DNA of 64,000 nt from Methylohalomonas sp034521715 (GCA_034521715.1 JAXHLY010000003.1:310001-374000), one strand, 5' to 3'. Positions 1-10,003 are shown, counted from the stretch's first letter. Translations and numbers: made by a program. Notes: generated from the letters alone by a model not told the origin.

Positions 1-222
1 TCTGCCAATGGATACTTGTCTTGAAAGAAAACAGAGTGCGAACAATACGAGAGCTGTACAACTTACTACTGCAATTCCCGTCAATATAAGCTGTTCCTTT
101 CCATCAGGAAGATTCAAAGACAGATACGTAAATACAATTGAAAGTATTGCCAGTCTTACTGATGCCTGTTCAAGTTCAGTGTCTGGCCTGGGGGATGGTC
201 GTTTTTTGATAGTATCGTCCAT
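1..222 (-). CDS. rpfC: RpfC-like sensor protein, N-terminal fragment (runs off left edge)
   Basis: The first 74 codons of a minus-strand gene are present and the rest lies outside the window. The start is the ATG ending at 222, 17 bases after the stop of the RpfG-like gene. The fragment begins with a basic, proline-rich stretch, then a conserved-looking RPDTELEQ segment, and then at least two hydrophobic segments around residues 25-37 and 44-60. This resembles the multi-pass input domain of RpfC-type hybrid histidine kinases, which sense diffusible signal factor and phosphorylate RpfG. Only the membrane input region is visible, so the kinase, receiver and HPt domains are inferred from the partner gene. 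Another multi-pass sensor kinase is the main alternative. Confidence 0.65.
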   Translation of the reverse strand, partial: MDDTIKKRPSPRPDTELEQASVRLAILSIVFTYLSLNLPDGKEQLILTGIAVVSCTALVLFALCFLSRQVSIGR

Positions 223-238
223 TATTATGGTTCTATTC

Positions 239-1354
239 TCAGGAGCCGCCGGCACCCTGTATGAAAATATCAGTAGTTCCGTTCTCAAATTCGTTTATAC
301 ATGAGATTTTATCATTCTGATTCCTGATAAACGCATCCACGCATTCTGGATCCAAATGCTTCCCGCGTACGGAATGTATATATTCGAGCGCCTCATCAGT
401 TGCCCAGGCTTTCTTGTAGATCCTTTTGCTTATCAGGGCATCAAAAACATCAGCAACAGCCGCAATGCGTGCAACCTGTGGAATATTCTCCCCTTTTATA
501 GCATCCGGGTATCCTGTGCCATCATACCTCTCATGATGACGCAGAGCGATCACGGCGCCCATCTGCAAGTAAGGAGATGGACTATCCTTGAGGATTTCAT
601 AGCCTATGAGTGTATGCTGCTTCATCCGTTTGAATTCATCCTGGTCAAGCTTGCCCGGTTTCTTCAGAATATTATCGGGTATGCCGATTTTTCCGATATC
701 ATGCATTGGTGCTGCGTACTCAAGAACATGACATTGTTCCTCGGAAAGTCCCATGGCGCGCCCTATAAGCATGCTTAAGCGTCCCATTCGCAGCAGCCTG
801 TTGCCGGAAGTTCCCTCCCGGAACTCGCCGGCCCGGGCAAGGCGATACAGGGTCTCTTTCTCACGGATGTGTATGGCCTTAGTCGCCCTGCTGACATGCT
901 CTTCGAGGACACTTGCGCGATTGCGGATTATCTTTTGCTGTTTGTGAAGACTCAGGAGATTACGGCAGCGTACCTTGCATTCATAGTGATCGACAGGCTT
1001 ACGCAGGAAGTCAGTTGCTCCGGCATCAAGGGCCTTATACAGAATAGAGCGGTCGTCATATATGGTAACGATGACGACCGGTACATCCTTGCATCCGGCA
1101 AGGGAGCGTAACTGGCAGGTAAACTCTATACCATCCATATTTGGCATCTTGAAATCAGCCAGTATCAGGTCTGGGGGATTGTCCTTGGCGATCTCCAGTG
1201 CCGTTTCGGCATTGTCGAATGAGTGGATATTGATATTATTGCCGATACCTTTGATAATCGTTTCGAGTATAAGGCGGCTCGTCATCTGATCATCAATGAT
1301 CATGACAGTAGAGTGCAGACTGTTCCCCACGGTTTGGTCGGTTTTGTTATTCAT
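239..1354 (-). CDS. rpfG: RpfG-like response regulator with HD-GYP domain
   Basis: Two-domain protein of 371 residues: an N-terminal receiver domain with phospho-acceptor Asp67 (LADFKMPNMDG) and a C-terminal HD-GYP domain, the family that hydrolyses cyclic di-GMP. The HD pair is His218-Asp219 in the motif MHDIGKIGIPD, the paired histidines are at 273-274, and the GYP triplet is at 281-283. Where active HD-GYP proteins carry E-T-G-x-H, this protein reads T-S-G-N-R, so the first Glu and His metal ligands are replaced by Thr182 and Arg186. The ATG at 1354 is preferred over the one at 1372 because AGAGGAAAG precedes it at good spacing. It lies just upstream of the RpfC-like sensor gene and should work with it. 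Confidence 0.85.
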   Translation of the reverse strand: MNNKTDQTVGNSLHSTVMIIDDQMTSRLILETIIKGIGNNINIHSFDNAETALEIAKDNPPDLILADFKMPNMDGIEFTCQLRSLAGCKDVPVVIVTIYDDRSILYKALDAGATDFLRKPVDHYECKVRCRNLLSLHKQQKIIRNRASVLEEHVSRATKAIHIREKETLYRLARAGEFREGTSGNRLLRMGRLSMLIGRAMGLSEEQCHVLEYAAPMHDIGKIGIPDNILKKPGKLDQDEFKRMKQHTLIGYEILKDSPSPYLQMGAVIALRHHERYDGTGYPDAIKGENIPQVARIAAVADVFDALISKRIYKKAWATDEALEYIHSVRGKHLDPECVDAFIRNQNDKISCINEFENGTTDIFIQGAGGS

Positions 1355-1372
1355 CGAACACTTTCCTCTCAT

Positions 1373-1522
1373 GGTGGCATGAGATGATACCGGCAGTATT
1401 TACTGCCATGGCTATCTGATTTCTGCATTCTGGTTCCAGGTTGTCCGTGGACTGGAACTTGATGTCATCCAGTACTGGAATAATAGCGTATTTGGTTGCT
1501 TCTGGCAGAAATTGGATATTAT
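1373..1522. other. Spacer between smr and rpfG
   Basis: About 150 bases separate the Smr-domain gene from the RpfG-like gene. I see no open frame, strong hairpin or convincing promoter. It may hold the promoter of the rpfG-rpfC pair, but I cannot point to clear -35 and -10 boxes. Confidence 0.3.
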
Positions 1523-2079
1523 TCAGCGGGATTTTTTCTGGCGTAGCAGGACGTAAATAGCACCGGTCCCGCCATCGACCTGCCGTGCGGAACAGAATGC
1601 CAGTACGTCATCACGTAAACGTAACCAGCGATTTACGTGGTTCTTCAATACTGGCTTGCCGCCCTGGGAACCGCGCCCTTTGCCGTGAATAATACGAATG
1701 CAACGCCTGTTGTAATGGCGGCAGGCATTTAGAAAATCGGCAAGCTCACGCTGAGCCATGTCACTTGTCAGTCCGTGCAGATCCAGTTCCGCCTCGATGA
1801 TATACTGACCCCGGCGCAGACGTTTGAACATCTGTGCCTGGATACCGGGCCGCTGGTATGAAAGCTCCTCACCGGTTTCCACTTCGGCGGGGTCCATGGT
1901 CCCGCTGGCCATTTCCTGCAAAACCTCTGCTTCGGCCTCGCGGCTCTTTAATGGTCGGGCATCGGGACGGGGAATATCCGGAGTGACACGCTCTGGCTTG
2001 CGCACCGGCTCGTACGGGACCCGACGCTGGCGCGAAACAGTTTGCTGTCTTCCGGGCTGATATCGTCTGGCTTCGACAT
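1523..2079 (-). CDS. Smr/MutS2-domain protein (frameshifted)
   Basis: Encodes an Smr-domain protein of about 185 residues. The C-terminal half carries the LDLHG motif and the HGKGRG motif typical of Smr nucleases (SmrA/SmrB group). SmrB in E. coli cleaves mRNA at collided ribosomes; whether this homologue does so is inference. The family's N terminus (MSKPDDISPEDSKLFRASVG) starts at the ATG ending at 2079 but is in a different frame from the rest. Adding one G to the GGG run at about 2016-2022 joins the two frames smoothly into VPYEPVRKPERV. I treat this as one gene with a one-base deletion in a homopolymer. It sits between purL and rpfG on the same strand. Confidence 0.8.
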
Positions 2080-2174
2080 GGCTCACTCCGGTATCAGGAC
2101 GAGTGTAAAACAGCAAATCCGGAATGTCAGGCCGATTCCGGTAGTTATCGCCGGGATGTCTGGCGGCCTGTGCC

Positions 2175-5100
2175 CTATCTGTTCAGCCAGTCGCGGGCGT
2201 TCCTGAACAACCGCAGCCAGGGTCCCTCGGCAGCGTGCCAGTCGTCCGGAAGCCAGGAAAACTGCTGGCTGAGGAATACCCGTTCCGGGTGCGGCATCAG
2301 TATGGTCACCCGGCCATCGCCTGTGGTAAAGCCGGTTACACCGCCTGGCGAACCATTGGGATTGGCGGGATATGCAGTCGCTGCGTGGCCGTAGTTGTCG
2401 ATATAACGCAGTGCCGGTATTGCTTTTGCTGCATCGGATTCCCTCACGAAGCTGGCGTATCCCTCACCATGAGCGACGGCAATCGGCAGCCGGGCGCCCT
2501 GCATACCCTTGAGCAGGATGGACGGTGACTCGAGTACTTCCACCAGTGCCAGCCGCGCCTCGAACTGTTCCGAGCGGTTGCGCAGAAATCGCGGCCAGTG
2601 TTCGGCGCCCGGTATCAGATCGCGCAGCTGCGCCAGCATCTGGCAGCCATTACACACGCCCAGGGTGAATGTATCACTGCGGCTGAAGAATGCGGCGAAT
2701 TGATCACGCAGGCGCTCACTGAAGAGAATTGACCCGGCCCAGCCACCGCCGGCGCCGAGCACGTCACCATAGGAGAAACCACCACACGCGGCGAGTCCGG
2801 AAAACTGCTGCAGGTCAGTATTGCCGTTAACCAGATCGCTCATGTGTACATCAACGGCATCGAAGCCGGCGCGGTCGAATGCCGCCGGCCATTTCCATCT
2901 GGCCGTTGATACCCTGCTCACGCAAGATCGCCACGCGCGGCCGGGACCCGGCGGGCAACGGCGCCGACAGGGATTCGGCAGGAAACGGTACCTGGCACTG
3001 CAATCCCGGATCCTGCCAGTCCTGAATGGATTCATGTTCCTCGCGGGCACAGTCGGGATTATCACGCCGTGCCTGCATATGGTAGCTGGTCTCCGACCAC
3101 CAGCGCTGCAATTCGGGCAACCGGCCGTTGAATACGGATTGATTGCCAACACGAATGTGCAGTTCGTGTTCTGCGGTAACCCGGCCAAGTTCGTGTATAT
3201 GCCCGGCCAGAGACGTCTGCTCAAAGTGTTGCCGGATTGTCACGACATCTTCCTGTCTGACCTGGATGACCGCACCGGCCTCTTCATTGAATAATACTGC
3301 CAGCGTGTCATTTCCCAGTGCGGCAAGATCAATATCCATGCCGCAATGGCCGGCAAAACCCATTTCGCACAATGTCGTGAACAATCCACCATCACTGCGG
3401 TCGTGATAGGCAAGCAACAGACCGGCATCGTTGAGCAACTGGATGCCGCGAAACAGCTCAATGAGATCCACCGCCTGTCCCATATCCGGTGCTTCACCGC
3501 CATTCAGTCCATACACCTGGGCCAGCGCCGAGCCACCGAGCCGCTGGTGACCACGGCCAAGATCGATCAGTAACAATGTGGCTGGCTCAACAGGTTTTTG
3601 TAACCGGGGCGTCAGTGACTGGCGAACATTCGCCACCGGTGCAAACGCCGAGACGATCAATGACAGCGGTGCGGTGACACGCCTGGTGTTGCTGTTCTCC
3701 TGCCAGACCGTCTGCATTGACAGCGAATCCTTGCCGACCGGAATCGCGATGCCCAGATCAGCGGCAGAAATCGGAGACCGCCCGTACCGTGTCATATAGG
3801 GCGGCATCTTCGCCTTCCGCACCACAGGCCGCCATCCAGTTGGCGGACAGGGCGATGTCTGCGGGCCTCAGTATGCGTGCGGCACAGATATTGGTTATGG
3901 CTTCGGCCACCGCCATGCGCCCGGATGCCGGTGCATCGAGCAGCGCCAGTGGTGTCCGTTCACCGATCGCCATCGCCTCTCCTGTAAGCGTATCGTAGCC
4001 GCTGGCGGTTACCGCACAGTCGGCTACGGGTACCTGCCACGGGCCGACCATCTGGTCACGGACCACCAGTCCGGATACGGTGCGATCACCGATGGTGATC
4101 AGAAAACGCTTATCAGCGACCGCCGGCAGTTTCAGTATCCGTTCAGCTGCTTCTTTTATATTTAACGCACCGGTATCCAGTCCTGAAGTTGTATGTGCTT
4201 CACGATTGGCACTGCGTTGCATGCGCGGGAGATCACCCAGCAGGAAAGACATGGGCAGGTCGATGGGATCGTTACTGAAATATTCGTCATGAACCCGTAG
4301 TTGGTCCACATCGGTTGCCGTGCCGAGTACGGCAAACGGCGCGCGTTCACGCTCGCATATCTGCCGGAATAAGGCCTCACTGCCTGGTTTCAATGCCAGC
4401 ACGTAACGTTCCTGGGCCTCATTGCACCAGATTTGCATTGGTGACATACCGGGCTCGGCATTCGGGATACTGCGCAGCTCTATCCCGGCGCCACGGTTGC
4501 TGCCGTCGGCGAGTTCCGGCAGGGCGTTGGAGAGGCCGCCGGCACCGACATCGTGAATGCTCAAAATCGGATTATCGCGGCCCAGTGCCCAGCAACGATC
4601 GATGGCCTCCTGGCAGCGGCGCTGCATTTCCGGATTATCACGCTGGACGGAAGCGAAATCGAGTTCAGCATCACTGCTGCCGCTGGCAACGGATGAAGCC
4701 GCCCCGCCGCCAAGACCGATGAGCATGGCCGGCCCGCCGAGCACCACCAGGCTGGCACCGTCCGGTATGTCCTGTTTATGTACATGGGCATCACGAATCA
4801 TGCCATAGCCGCCGGCTATCATTATCGGCTTGTGGTAACCGCGCAAGCGCTGGCGGCTGTCATGCATTTCGAAAGTGCGAAAGTAACCGGCCAGTGCCGG
4901 CCGGCCGAATTCATTATTAAAGCCTGCGGCCCCGATCGGGCCTTCGATCATGATGTCGAGTGCCGAGGCTATGCGCTCCGGTTTGCCGTTATCGTTTTCC
5001 CATGGCTGTACGGCACCGGGTATGCGCAGGTTCGACACTGAGAAACCGCTCATGCCCGCCTTGGGTTTGGCGCCGCGTCCGGTCGCCGCCTCGTCGCGGA

Positions 5101-6043
5101 TCTCGCCGCCGGAACCGGTGGCGGCACCGGGATAGGGCGAGATCGCCGTCGGGTGGTTGTGCGTCTCCACTTTCAGCAGCATATGCACGGGTTCTTCGTG
5201 ATAGGCGTAGCGGTTATCGGGGCCTGGAAAGAAACGCGTGGCATCGTAACCGCTGCTGACGGCGGCGTTGTCCGTATATGCCGACAGTACGCGTCCCGGA
5301 TTTGCTCTGTGGGTCAGACGGATGTAATCGAACAGCGACTGGTTGTCCTGATCGCCGTCAATCGTCCAGACAGCCCGGAATATCTTGTGCCGACAGTGCT
5401 CGGAGTTGACCTGTGCAAACATCATCAACTCGATGTCAGTGGGATCGCGGCCAAGGTTTTCGTAGCCCGCGGCCAGGTAGTGGATTTCCTCTTCGGATAG
5501 CGCCAGCCCGAGCCGTTCATTGGCATCATGAAGTGCGGCAAGGGCATTAGTGCCCATGGCGATCGTGGCGGCTGCGGCCGGTTCCCATGTTGCGAACAGT
5601 CCGGGGACCCGATCACGCTCCGTCAGCATTACCTCAGTCATGCGATCATGGAGCAGGGGTAGTAGATTATTGATGTCCTTTTCGGTCAGGGGACCCCTCG
5701 CCTGCAGATACCAGGCCGTACCGCGTTCAACACGCCTGACTTTGCCGAGACCACAGTGCTGCAGGATGTCGGTCGCCTTGGTCGACCAGGGAGATTGTGT
5801 CCCGAAGCGCGGTACGGCGATCAGTTCGGTACCGCCGGTACCGCCGGTAAAGGCCTCGCCGTAACCGAGCAGCGACTCAAGGTGTTGCTGTTCATCTTTA
5901 TTGAGCTCACTGTCGAGATCGACAAAATGCAGATGGCGTGCCGAAACCGACGTAATATCGGGAACAGCGGACCGGAGTTCGCTCAGCAGTTTCTGCAGGC
6001 GGAAATCGGAACGTGCCCGGCCGCCGTCGTGAATATCAATCAT
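2175..6043 (-). CDS. purL: Phosphoribosylformylglycinamidine synthase (two frameshifts)
   Basis: Large single-chain FGAM synthase of purine biosynthesis; it converts FGAR, glutamine and ATP to FGAM. The reading passes through three frames: 6043 to about 3760, about 3760 to 2885, and 2885 to 2175. Removing one base near 3760 (restoring VSDFCRDLGIAIPVGKDS) and one near 2884 (restoring GQMEMAAAFDRAGF) gives a protein of about 1288 residues, the normal size for this family. The N-terminal linker and FGAM synthase core come first. The C-terminal class I glutaminase domain has the nucleophile motif GVCNGCQML. All domains are conserved, so I regard the gene as intact in the organism. It lies 59 bases downstream of the secretin-domain gene on the same strand. 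Confidence 0.93.
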
Positions 6044-6102
6044 CTGTGGCTGATTGCCTGGTTGTTGAAAAACAGGGGAATAATGAAATTCCGCGGCGCG
6101 CC

Positions 6103-6967
6103 TTAGCGCTGGATCTCATCAACGCGAATGAGTATATCGCTTTGCTCACGGGTCTGGCTGTTGCTGCGGCGTAGTATCTCCTGATCGCTACGGTTGCCGG
6201 ACTGGTTAACGCCCCCGATGGGAATCCATTCACCCAGCCGGCCGCTGATCACTGTCTGCACATCCTGCAGCCTGATGATCGGCGGGCCGTGTCCGGACTG
6301 GACCTGTACCATCCGGGGCGCGATCTCCAGGGTGACCATATTTCCCTGTACACGTGGCAGTACATAAAAGCCGGAAGTGGCATCTTCGTAATGATGGTTA
6401 TCATGAACGATTACATTGCCCGGTGCGACATAGATATTACGGGCGGGGAATGGCAGCGATACGCCCGCCTGTATATGTGCCGGGTATCCCTCTGTAGCCT
6501 GTACACGATAGGTATTTTGATTATCACTACTGCGCGTACGGTCCTGCATTTTGTATTTCAGCCGGTCACCGTCACGGTTTTCGATCTCGGCCAGCAGGTC
6601 CTCGCGCTCGCAGGCTGCCATCGGTCTCCACCGTGATATCACCGCGATTATAGCGACCGTCAAGTCCCTGTGCTTTTCGTTGTTCGTTCTGACTCTGGTT
6701 CTGCCTGACCGTAATCATCAGTTGCCGGGGCGCATGATCGATATTGTCGAGGGCTTCCTTGATTTCAGCGATATTGGCCGGCGACGATTTGATAATGAGC
6801 TGGTTGTCCATGCCGGTTACGGTACCGCCGGGTTCAACCAACGGTTGGATGATCGGTAATACATCATTAACCAGCCTGTGCTGAAGCTGGATGACTTCGA
6901 GCTCACGGTTATCGGCGGCCGCGGTCGTTGAAATTAGCAGCAGTATGAGCGCCTGTAGTCGATACAT
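6103..6967 (-). CDS. Small periplasmic secretin-domain protein (frameshifted)
   Basis: A protein of about 287 residues once one extra base near 6606 is removed. It starts with a signal peptide (MYRLQALILLLISTTAAA). Residues 20-90 look like a secretin N1/NolW-type domain (LEVIQLQHRLVNDVLPIIQP, then a KEALDNIDHAPRQLMI stretch). After a linker, the C-terminal part resembles the start of the secretin homology region, with VTLEIAPRM and a GRLGEWIPIGG stretch, and then ends. It is far too short for a complete outer-membrane secretin (500-700 residues). Its ATG overlaps the stop of the preceding gene as TAATG, so the two are probably translationally coupled. The function is unknown; an accessory or scaffold role at the envelope is a guess. 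Confidence 0.7.
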
Positions 6968-7554
6968 TATATGGACAGCCGCCGCAGATAGACACTGGGC
7001 GTTGCATGGTCCCACATGGTTTCGAACGTGTTTAATAATGGCTTGCACTGGTGCCGGTCGTTAAAATTGGCATTTGCCTCGTAACGGTTCCACAACATGC
7101 GGTGGATATAACCGCACTCGTCGGCTACCAGCATGGCTTCGCTGTATTGATCATGTTCGCTGCTGCCCTGCCGGACTTCGATGAAACTGCTCAGGTCGCC
7201 GGCCAGTTTCAATAACTGATGGCCGCGCCGTGCCAGCGCCTGGGCATCAAAGACGATAATGCGTATTCGCGCCCGCCGGTTTTCCAGAATCATGTTTCTG
7301 AATACATCGATTAGTTCCGGTTGATCGTAAACCGCCGGATCCAGATCCCGGCTGGCAATCTCGACACGCAGGCGTGCCTGCCGGATCATCTCCAGCGTGG
7401 CGAGTTGATTGTCTTCGCGGGTATCCAGGCTCAGTTCCGAGCTGGAGCTGCCGAGATTGTATTCATTGAATTGGATCATGGTGGCTGCTGCCGGCATGTT
7501 GATGAAATGATAAATGAGGCCAGTCATCCATACAATCGACTGCCCGCAAGACAC
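6967..7554 (-). CDS. DUF7931-like (phospholipase D-related fold) protein
   Basis: An ORF of 195 residues lying between a GNAT acetyltransferase and the secretin-domain gene. The centre (LRVEIASRDLDPAVYDQPEL, then ARIRIIVFDAQALARRGHQLL) resembles the PLD-like domain that in many gammaproteobacteria is fused to, or encoded beside, a GNAT domain and is catalogued as DUF7931. I see no HKD catalytic motif, so it is probably non-catalytic. The start is unsure: the longest reading uses GTG at 7554, while ATGs at 7527, 7497 and 7479 are possible; the conserved region begins near 7479. No good ribosome-binding site distinguishes them. The stop overlaps the next start as TAATG. Confidence 0.6.
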   Translation of the reverse strand: MSCGQSIVWMTGLIYHFINMPAAATMIQFNEYNLGSSSSELSLDTREDNQLATLEMIRQARLRVEIASRDLDPAVYDQPELIDVFRNMILENRRARIRIIVFDAQALARRGHQLLKLAGDLSSFIEVRQGSSEHDQYSEAMLVADECGYIHRMLWNRYEANANFNDRHQCKPLLNTFETMWDHATPSVYLRRLSI

Positions 7555-7569
7555 CTGAAATTCAACGAT

Positions 7570-8022
7570 TCACGGCATATGACGCGGGATATTCCGAGCC
7601 ATGGGCCGGTGCAGGATACCGGCTTCCTCGAATTTCTCGCCATTAAGCTCGAAGCCATGTCGCAGGTAAAATGGCACTGCACGGACCTGAGCGTGCAGGA
7701 AAACCCGTGGCAGCCCGCTGTCGCCGGCGGCACGAATGAGTGTGGCCAGCAGCAGGCCGCCAAGGCCATGGCCGCGGCTGGCGGGCAGGACCACCATACG
7801 ACCGATCTGGCCGCTGCCAAGCAGGCGACCGGTGGCGCAGGACGTCTGCCCGGTGAAACCGCCGAGAACATGAATCGCGCCGGCATCCAGCCCGTCCCAT
7901 TCCATGTCTTCCGGTACCTGCTGTTCCTCGATAAAGACCCGGCGGCGGATGGCACTGATAGTCTCCCGGTCGTAAGACCAGTCAGCACGCCAGACATCGA
8001 TCGGAATTATTGCGTTTTCCAT
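7570..8022 (-). CDS. GNAT-family N-acetyltransferase, ElaA-like
   Basis: A GNAT acetyltransferase of 150 residues. The N-terminal segment DRETISAIRRRVFIEEQQVP is typical of the ElaA-like branch. The acetyl-CoA binding stretch follows as IGRMVVLPASRGHGLGGLL around residues 72-90, a variant of the R/Q-x-x-G-x-G/A motif. Near the C terminus is FYLRHGFELNGEKFEEAGI, matching the family's substrate-side hairpin. It is the first gene of the minus-strand run that continues with the DUF7931-like and secretin-domain genes, 15 bases apart from the former. The substrate is unknown. The N-terminal ATG at 8022 agrees with family starts. Confidence 0.85.
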   Translation of the reverse strand: MENAIIPIDVWRADWSYDRETISAIRRRVFIEEQQVPEDMEWDGLDAGAIHVLGGFTGQTSCATGRLLGSGQIGRMVVLPASRGHGLGGLLLATLIRAAGDSGLPRVFLHAQVRAVPFYLRHGFELNGEKFEEAGILHRPMARNIPRHMP

Positions 8023-8152
8023 TCGTTCTTCAGGCGTGTTCGATTGTGCTTATTCTATCCTTGATTTGATTCAGGACGCGCCCCCGCGCAGGCGGAAATT
8101 TCCTTTCGTCATTCCGGAAACCGCGTAGCGGTTATCCGGAATCCAGTAGGTA

Positions 8153-8233
8153 AATTGATCTCCTTAATTTTTCGAGCACAGGTTCCGCCCAACAGGGCGA
8201 AACCTGTTCGTAAATGATTCAAGGAGATTAATT
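8153..8233. repeat. 81-base imperfect inverted repeat
   Basis: Two arms of about 38 bases face each other across the four-base loop AACA at 8191-8194. The left arm (8153-8190) starts AATTGATCTCCTT and ends CAGGTTCCGCCC. The right arm (8195-8233) starts GGGCGAAACCTG and ends AAGGAGATTAATT. Only a few mismatches and one gap separate them. The size and symmetry fit a transcribed hairpin or a miniature mobile element. There is no U-run to make it a simple terminator. Confidence 0.8.
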
Positions 8234-8360
8234 ATTAACTGGCCGCTCTCGCGCATCGATGCGCTCCGTGGCATTGGTACATCCCTGTACGGCAGATACC
8301 GGGGCAAGCCGGCATGACGGAAATACATTCCCGCTCGCGCGGGAATGACAGCTAAAGATA

Positions 8361-8383
8361 ATTCGCGCAGCAAGCTGCGCTCC
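8361..8383 (-). repeat. REP-like palindrome, copy A
   Basis: A 23-base sequence with a GCGCAG-CTGCGC hairpin. Its reverse complement occurs exactly at 27805-27827. It resembles the Pseudomonas-type REP consensus, TGTGGGAGCG, a short variable stem, then CGCGA. Confidence 0.7.
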
Positions 8384-8549
8384 TGCCGCTTTTCGGGATA
8401 CGCTTCGGCCGGAATGACCGGGAATTGATCCCTGTCATTCCGAACGTATGTGAGGAATCTTTATTCGCGCGTGTTCGCGTTAATTCGCGGACCGCATTAA
8501 CAACACGAGATACGTTTCACGAACGACGAGATACGATCACCATTCGCAT

Positions 8550-9755
8550 TCATTCACAAACCGTATCTTCATCAACATCATCAAAACCCAACAGCCCGCG
8601 ATTGAACAGCGTGCACAGCAATTCGACAGCGGCAGCGGGCAGGGCGTCGATATCGGCGACGTCGAGTACGCTATTTTCCGCGATCCAGATCGCAATCTGA
8701 CTGTCATCGATCGAATAGTTTTCGCCGTTGGCATAGAGGGCAGCTCCATTGTCGGTCATCTGGAACAGGAACCGGGCATCGAGGCTTTGATGCAGCTCGC
8801 CGTAACGGATGCAGGCCTCACGAAAGGTTGCCGGTTTCCATGGCGGATCGCAGGGCACAGGCAGCGGCTCGGTTTCAACGCGTGTTAACTGGCGGCCGAG
8901 CCATTGATCCACCGCATCGTCATCGGCCAGCGCCTCGCGCAGCAGTTCACGCAGTCCGGCACGTGCCGCGGCCGGTAGCTCGTGGCTGTGTCGGGGTGGT
9001 TCGAGCAGAGGATCGCTGTAACGGCGGTCATCACCGGCCAGCAGGCAGTCGTCGGCGAATACCGATAGCAGGTCAAGCCGGCTGGGTGCCCGGAAGCCTA
9101 CTGACAATGTCATGCAGTTGTCCCTGGCGATACCGTGATGGGCGATACCGGGTGGCAGGTACAGCATGTCACCGGGTTCGAGTATCCAGCTCCCGGTCGC
9201 CTCGAAATGCGGAAGCAGTTTCAGATCCATGTCCGACAGGTAATCGTCCAAGCTGTAATCACAATCATTGATCTGCCATTCGCGCCGCCCCTGTCCCTGG
9301 AGCAGGAAGACATCGTAATTGTCGATATGTGCGCCGACGCTGCCGTATTCGGGGGCGTAGCTGATCATCAGATCGTCTATACGCCATGCCGGAATGAACA
9401 GGAAATGCCGCAATAGTTCAGCAGCGGCGGGTACATGCCGATCTACGCGCTGGACCAGCAGCGACCAGTGGGTTTCGGGCAGACGGGCGAATGCCTCTTC
9501 GGGAAACGGACCGTTTTTCACCTGCCAGGGATATTCACCGTCACGCTCCAGCACCAGCCGCGATTCGACCTCGGGCTCGCAGGCGAGCCCGGCCAACTCC
9601 TCGGGCGTAAGCGGTGGTCTGAAATCCGGCCAGGCATTGCGGATGAGCAATGGCTTCTGCTGCCAGTAGTCGTGCAGAAACGCCTCGATACTCAGGCCGC
9701 CGAGAAGTGAGGGTGGGACAGGGAAGGTGGTATCAGTTTGAGCGTTACGACTCAT
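8550..9755 (-). CDS. roxA: Ribosomal protein L16 arginine hydroxylase (RoxA/YcfD family)
   Basis: A 401-residue JmjC/cupin-type 2-oxoglutarate and Fe(II) dependent oxygenase. The metal triad is visible as His143 and Asp145 (VGAHIDNYDVFLL) and His206 or His207 (PPGIAHHGIA). The length and the C-terminal helical region match YcfD/RoxA, which hydroxylates an arginine of ribosomal protein L16 in E. coli. That substrate is inferred from the family here. It lies downstream of purB on the same strand, separated by a repeat element, so the two may not be co-transcribed. The first ATG at 9755 suits the family. Confidence 0.92.
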   Translation of the reverse strand: MSRNAQTDTTFPVPPSLLGGLSIEAFLHDYWQQKPLLIRNAWPDFRPPLTPEELAGLACEPEVESRLVLERDGEYPWQVKNGPFPEEAFARLPETHWSLLVQRVDRHVPAAAELLRHFLFIPAWRIDDLMISYAPEYGSVGAHIDNYDVFLLQGQGRREWQINDCDYSLDDYLSDMDLKLLPHFEATGSWILEPGDMLYLPPGIAHHGIARDNCMTLSVGFRAPSRLDLLSVFADDCLLAGDDRRYSDPLLEPPRHSHELPAAARAGLRELLREALADDDAVDQWLGRQLTRVETEPLPVPCDPPWKPATFREACIRYGELHQSLDARFLFQMTDNGAALYANGENYSIDDSQIAIWIAENSVLDVADIDALPAAAVELLCTLFNRGLLGFDDVDEDTVCE

Positions 9756-9785
9756 GGATTTTGGTTTCTATTGAAGAGGGAATAA

Positions 9786-9972
9786 GTCCGCAAATGAACG
9801 CAAAGAACGCGAATAAAGGCAGGGATGATCTGGTTAAGTCATCATGGTCTGTGTTGCATTAAACCGAGAATCCCTGGCTCTGTACACTTCAATATTTCTT
9901 AGTGTCTATGCAATAAATGTATGGGGAGTTATTGCTCTTACATTTGTGTTCATTTGCGTTTATTCGCGGACT
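9786..9972. repeat. GTCCGC/GCGGAC paired-terminus element, copy 1
   Basis: A left terminus of about 33 bases (GTCCGCAAATGAACGC onward, 9786-9818) and an inverted right terminus (CATTTGCGTTTATTCGCGGAC, in 9941-9972) enclose about 120 bases of unrelated AT-richer sequence. The termini are built from short AACGC(G/A)AAT units. It fills the spacer between purB and roxA. Confidence 0.8.
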
Positions 9973-10003
9973 GAATAAAGTCGGTCTGAAGCGAGACCGT
10001 ATG

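Larger units (their letters stand above)
8023..8549. repeat. Gene-free spacer made of several different repeats
   Basis: This 527-base stretch between the GNAT gene and roxA has no credible coding sequence. It holds, in order: a hairpin of TTCCGGA arms around CCGC-GCGG (8109-8146); an 81-base hairpin (8153-8233); an ATTCCCGC-GCGGGAAT hairpin (8326-8347); a REP-like palindrome (8361-8383); and a right-hand half of the GTCCGC/GCGGAC element (8461-8492). It looks like a place where repeats have accumulated. Confidence 0.75.

Noticed and set aside
9786..9972. Insertion sequence with transposase
   Set aside because: The interior is about 120 bases with no frame; it can only be a non-autonomous element.
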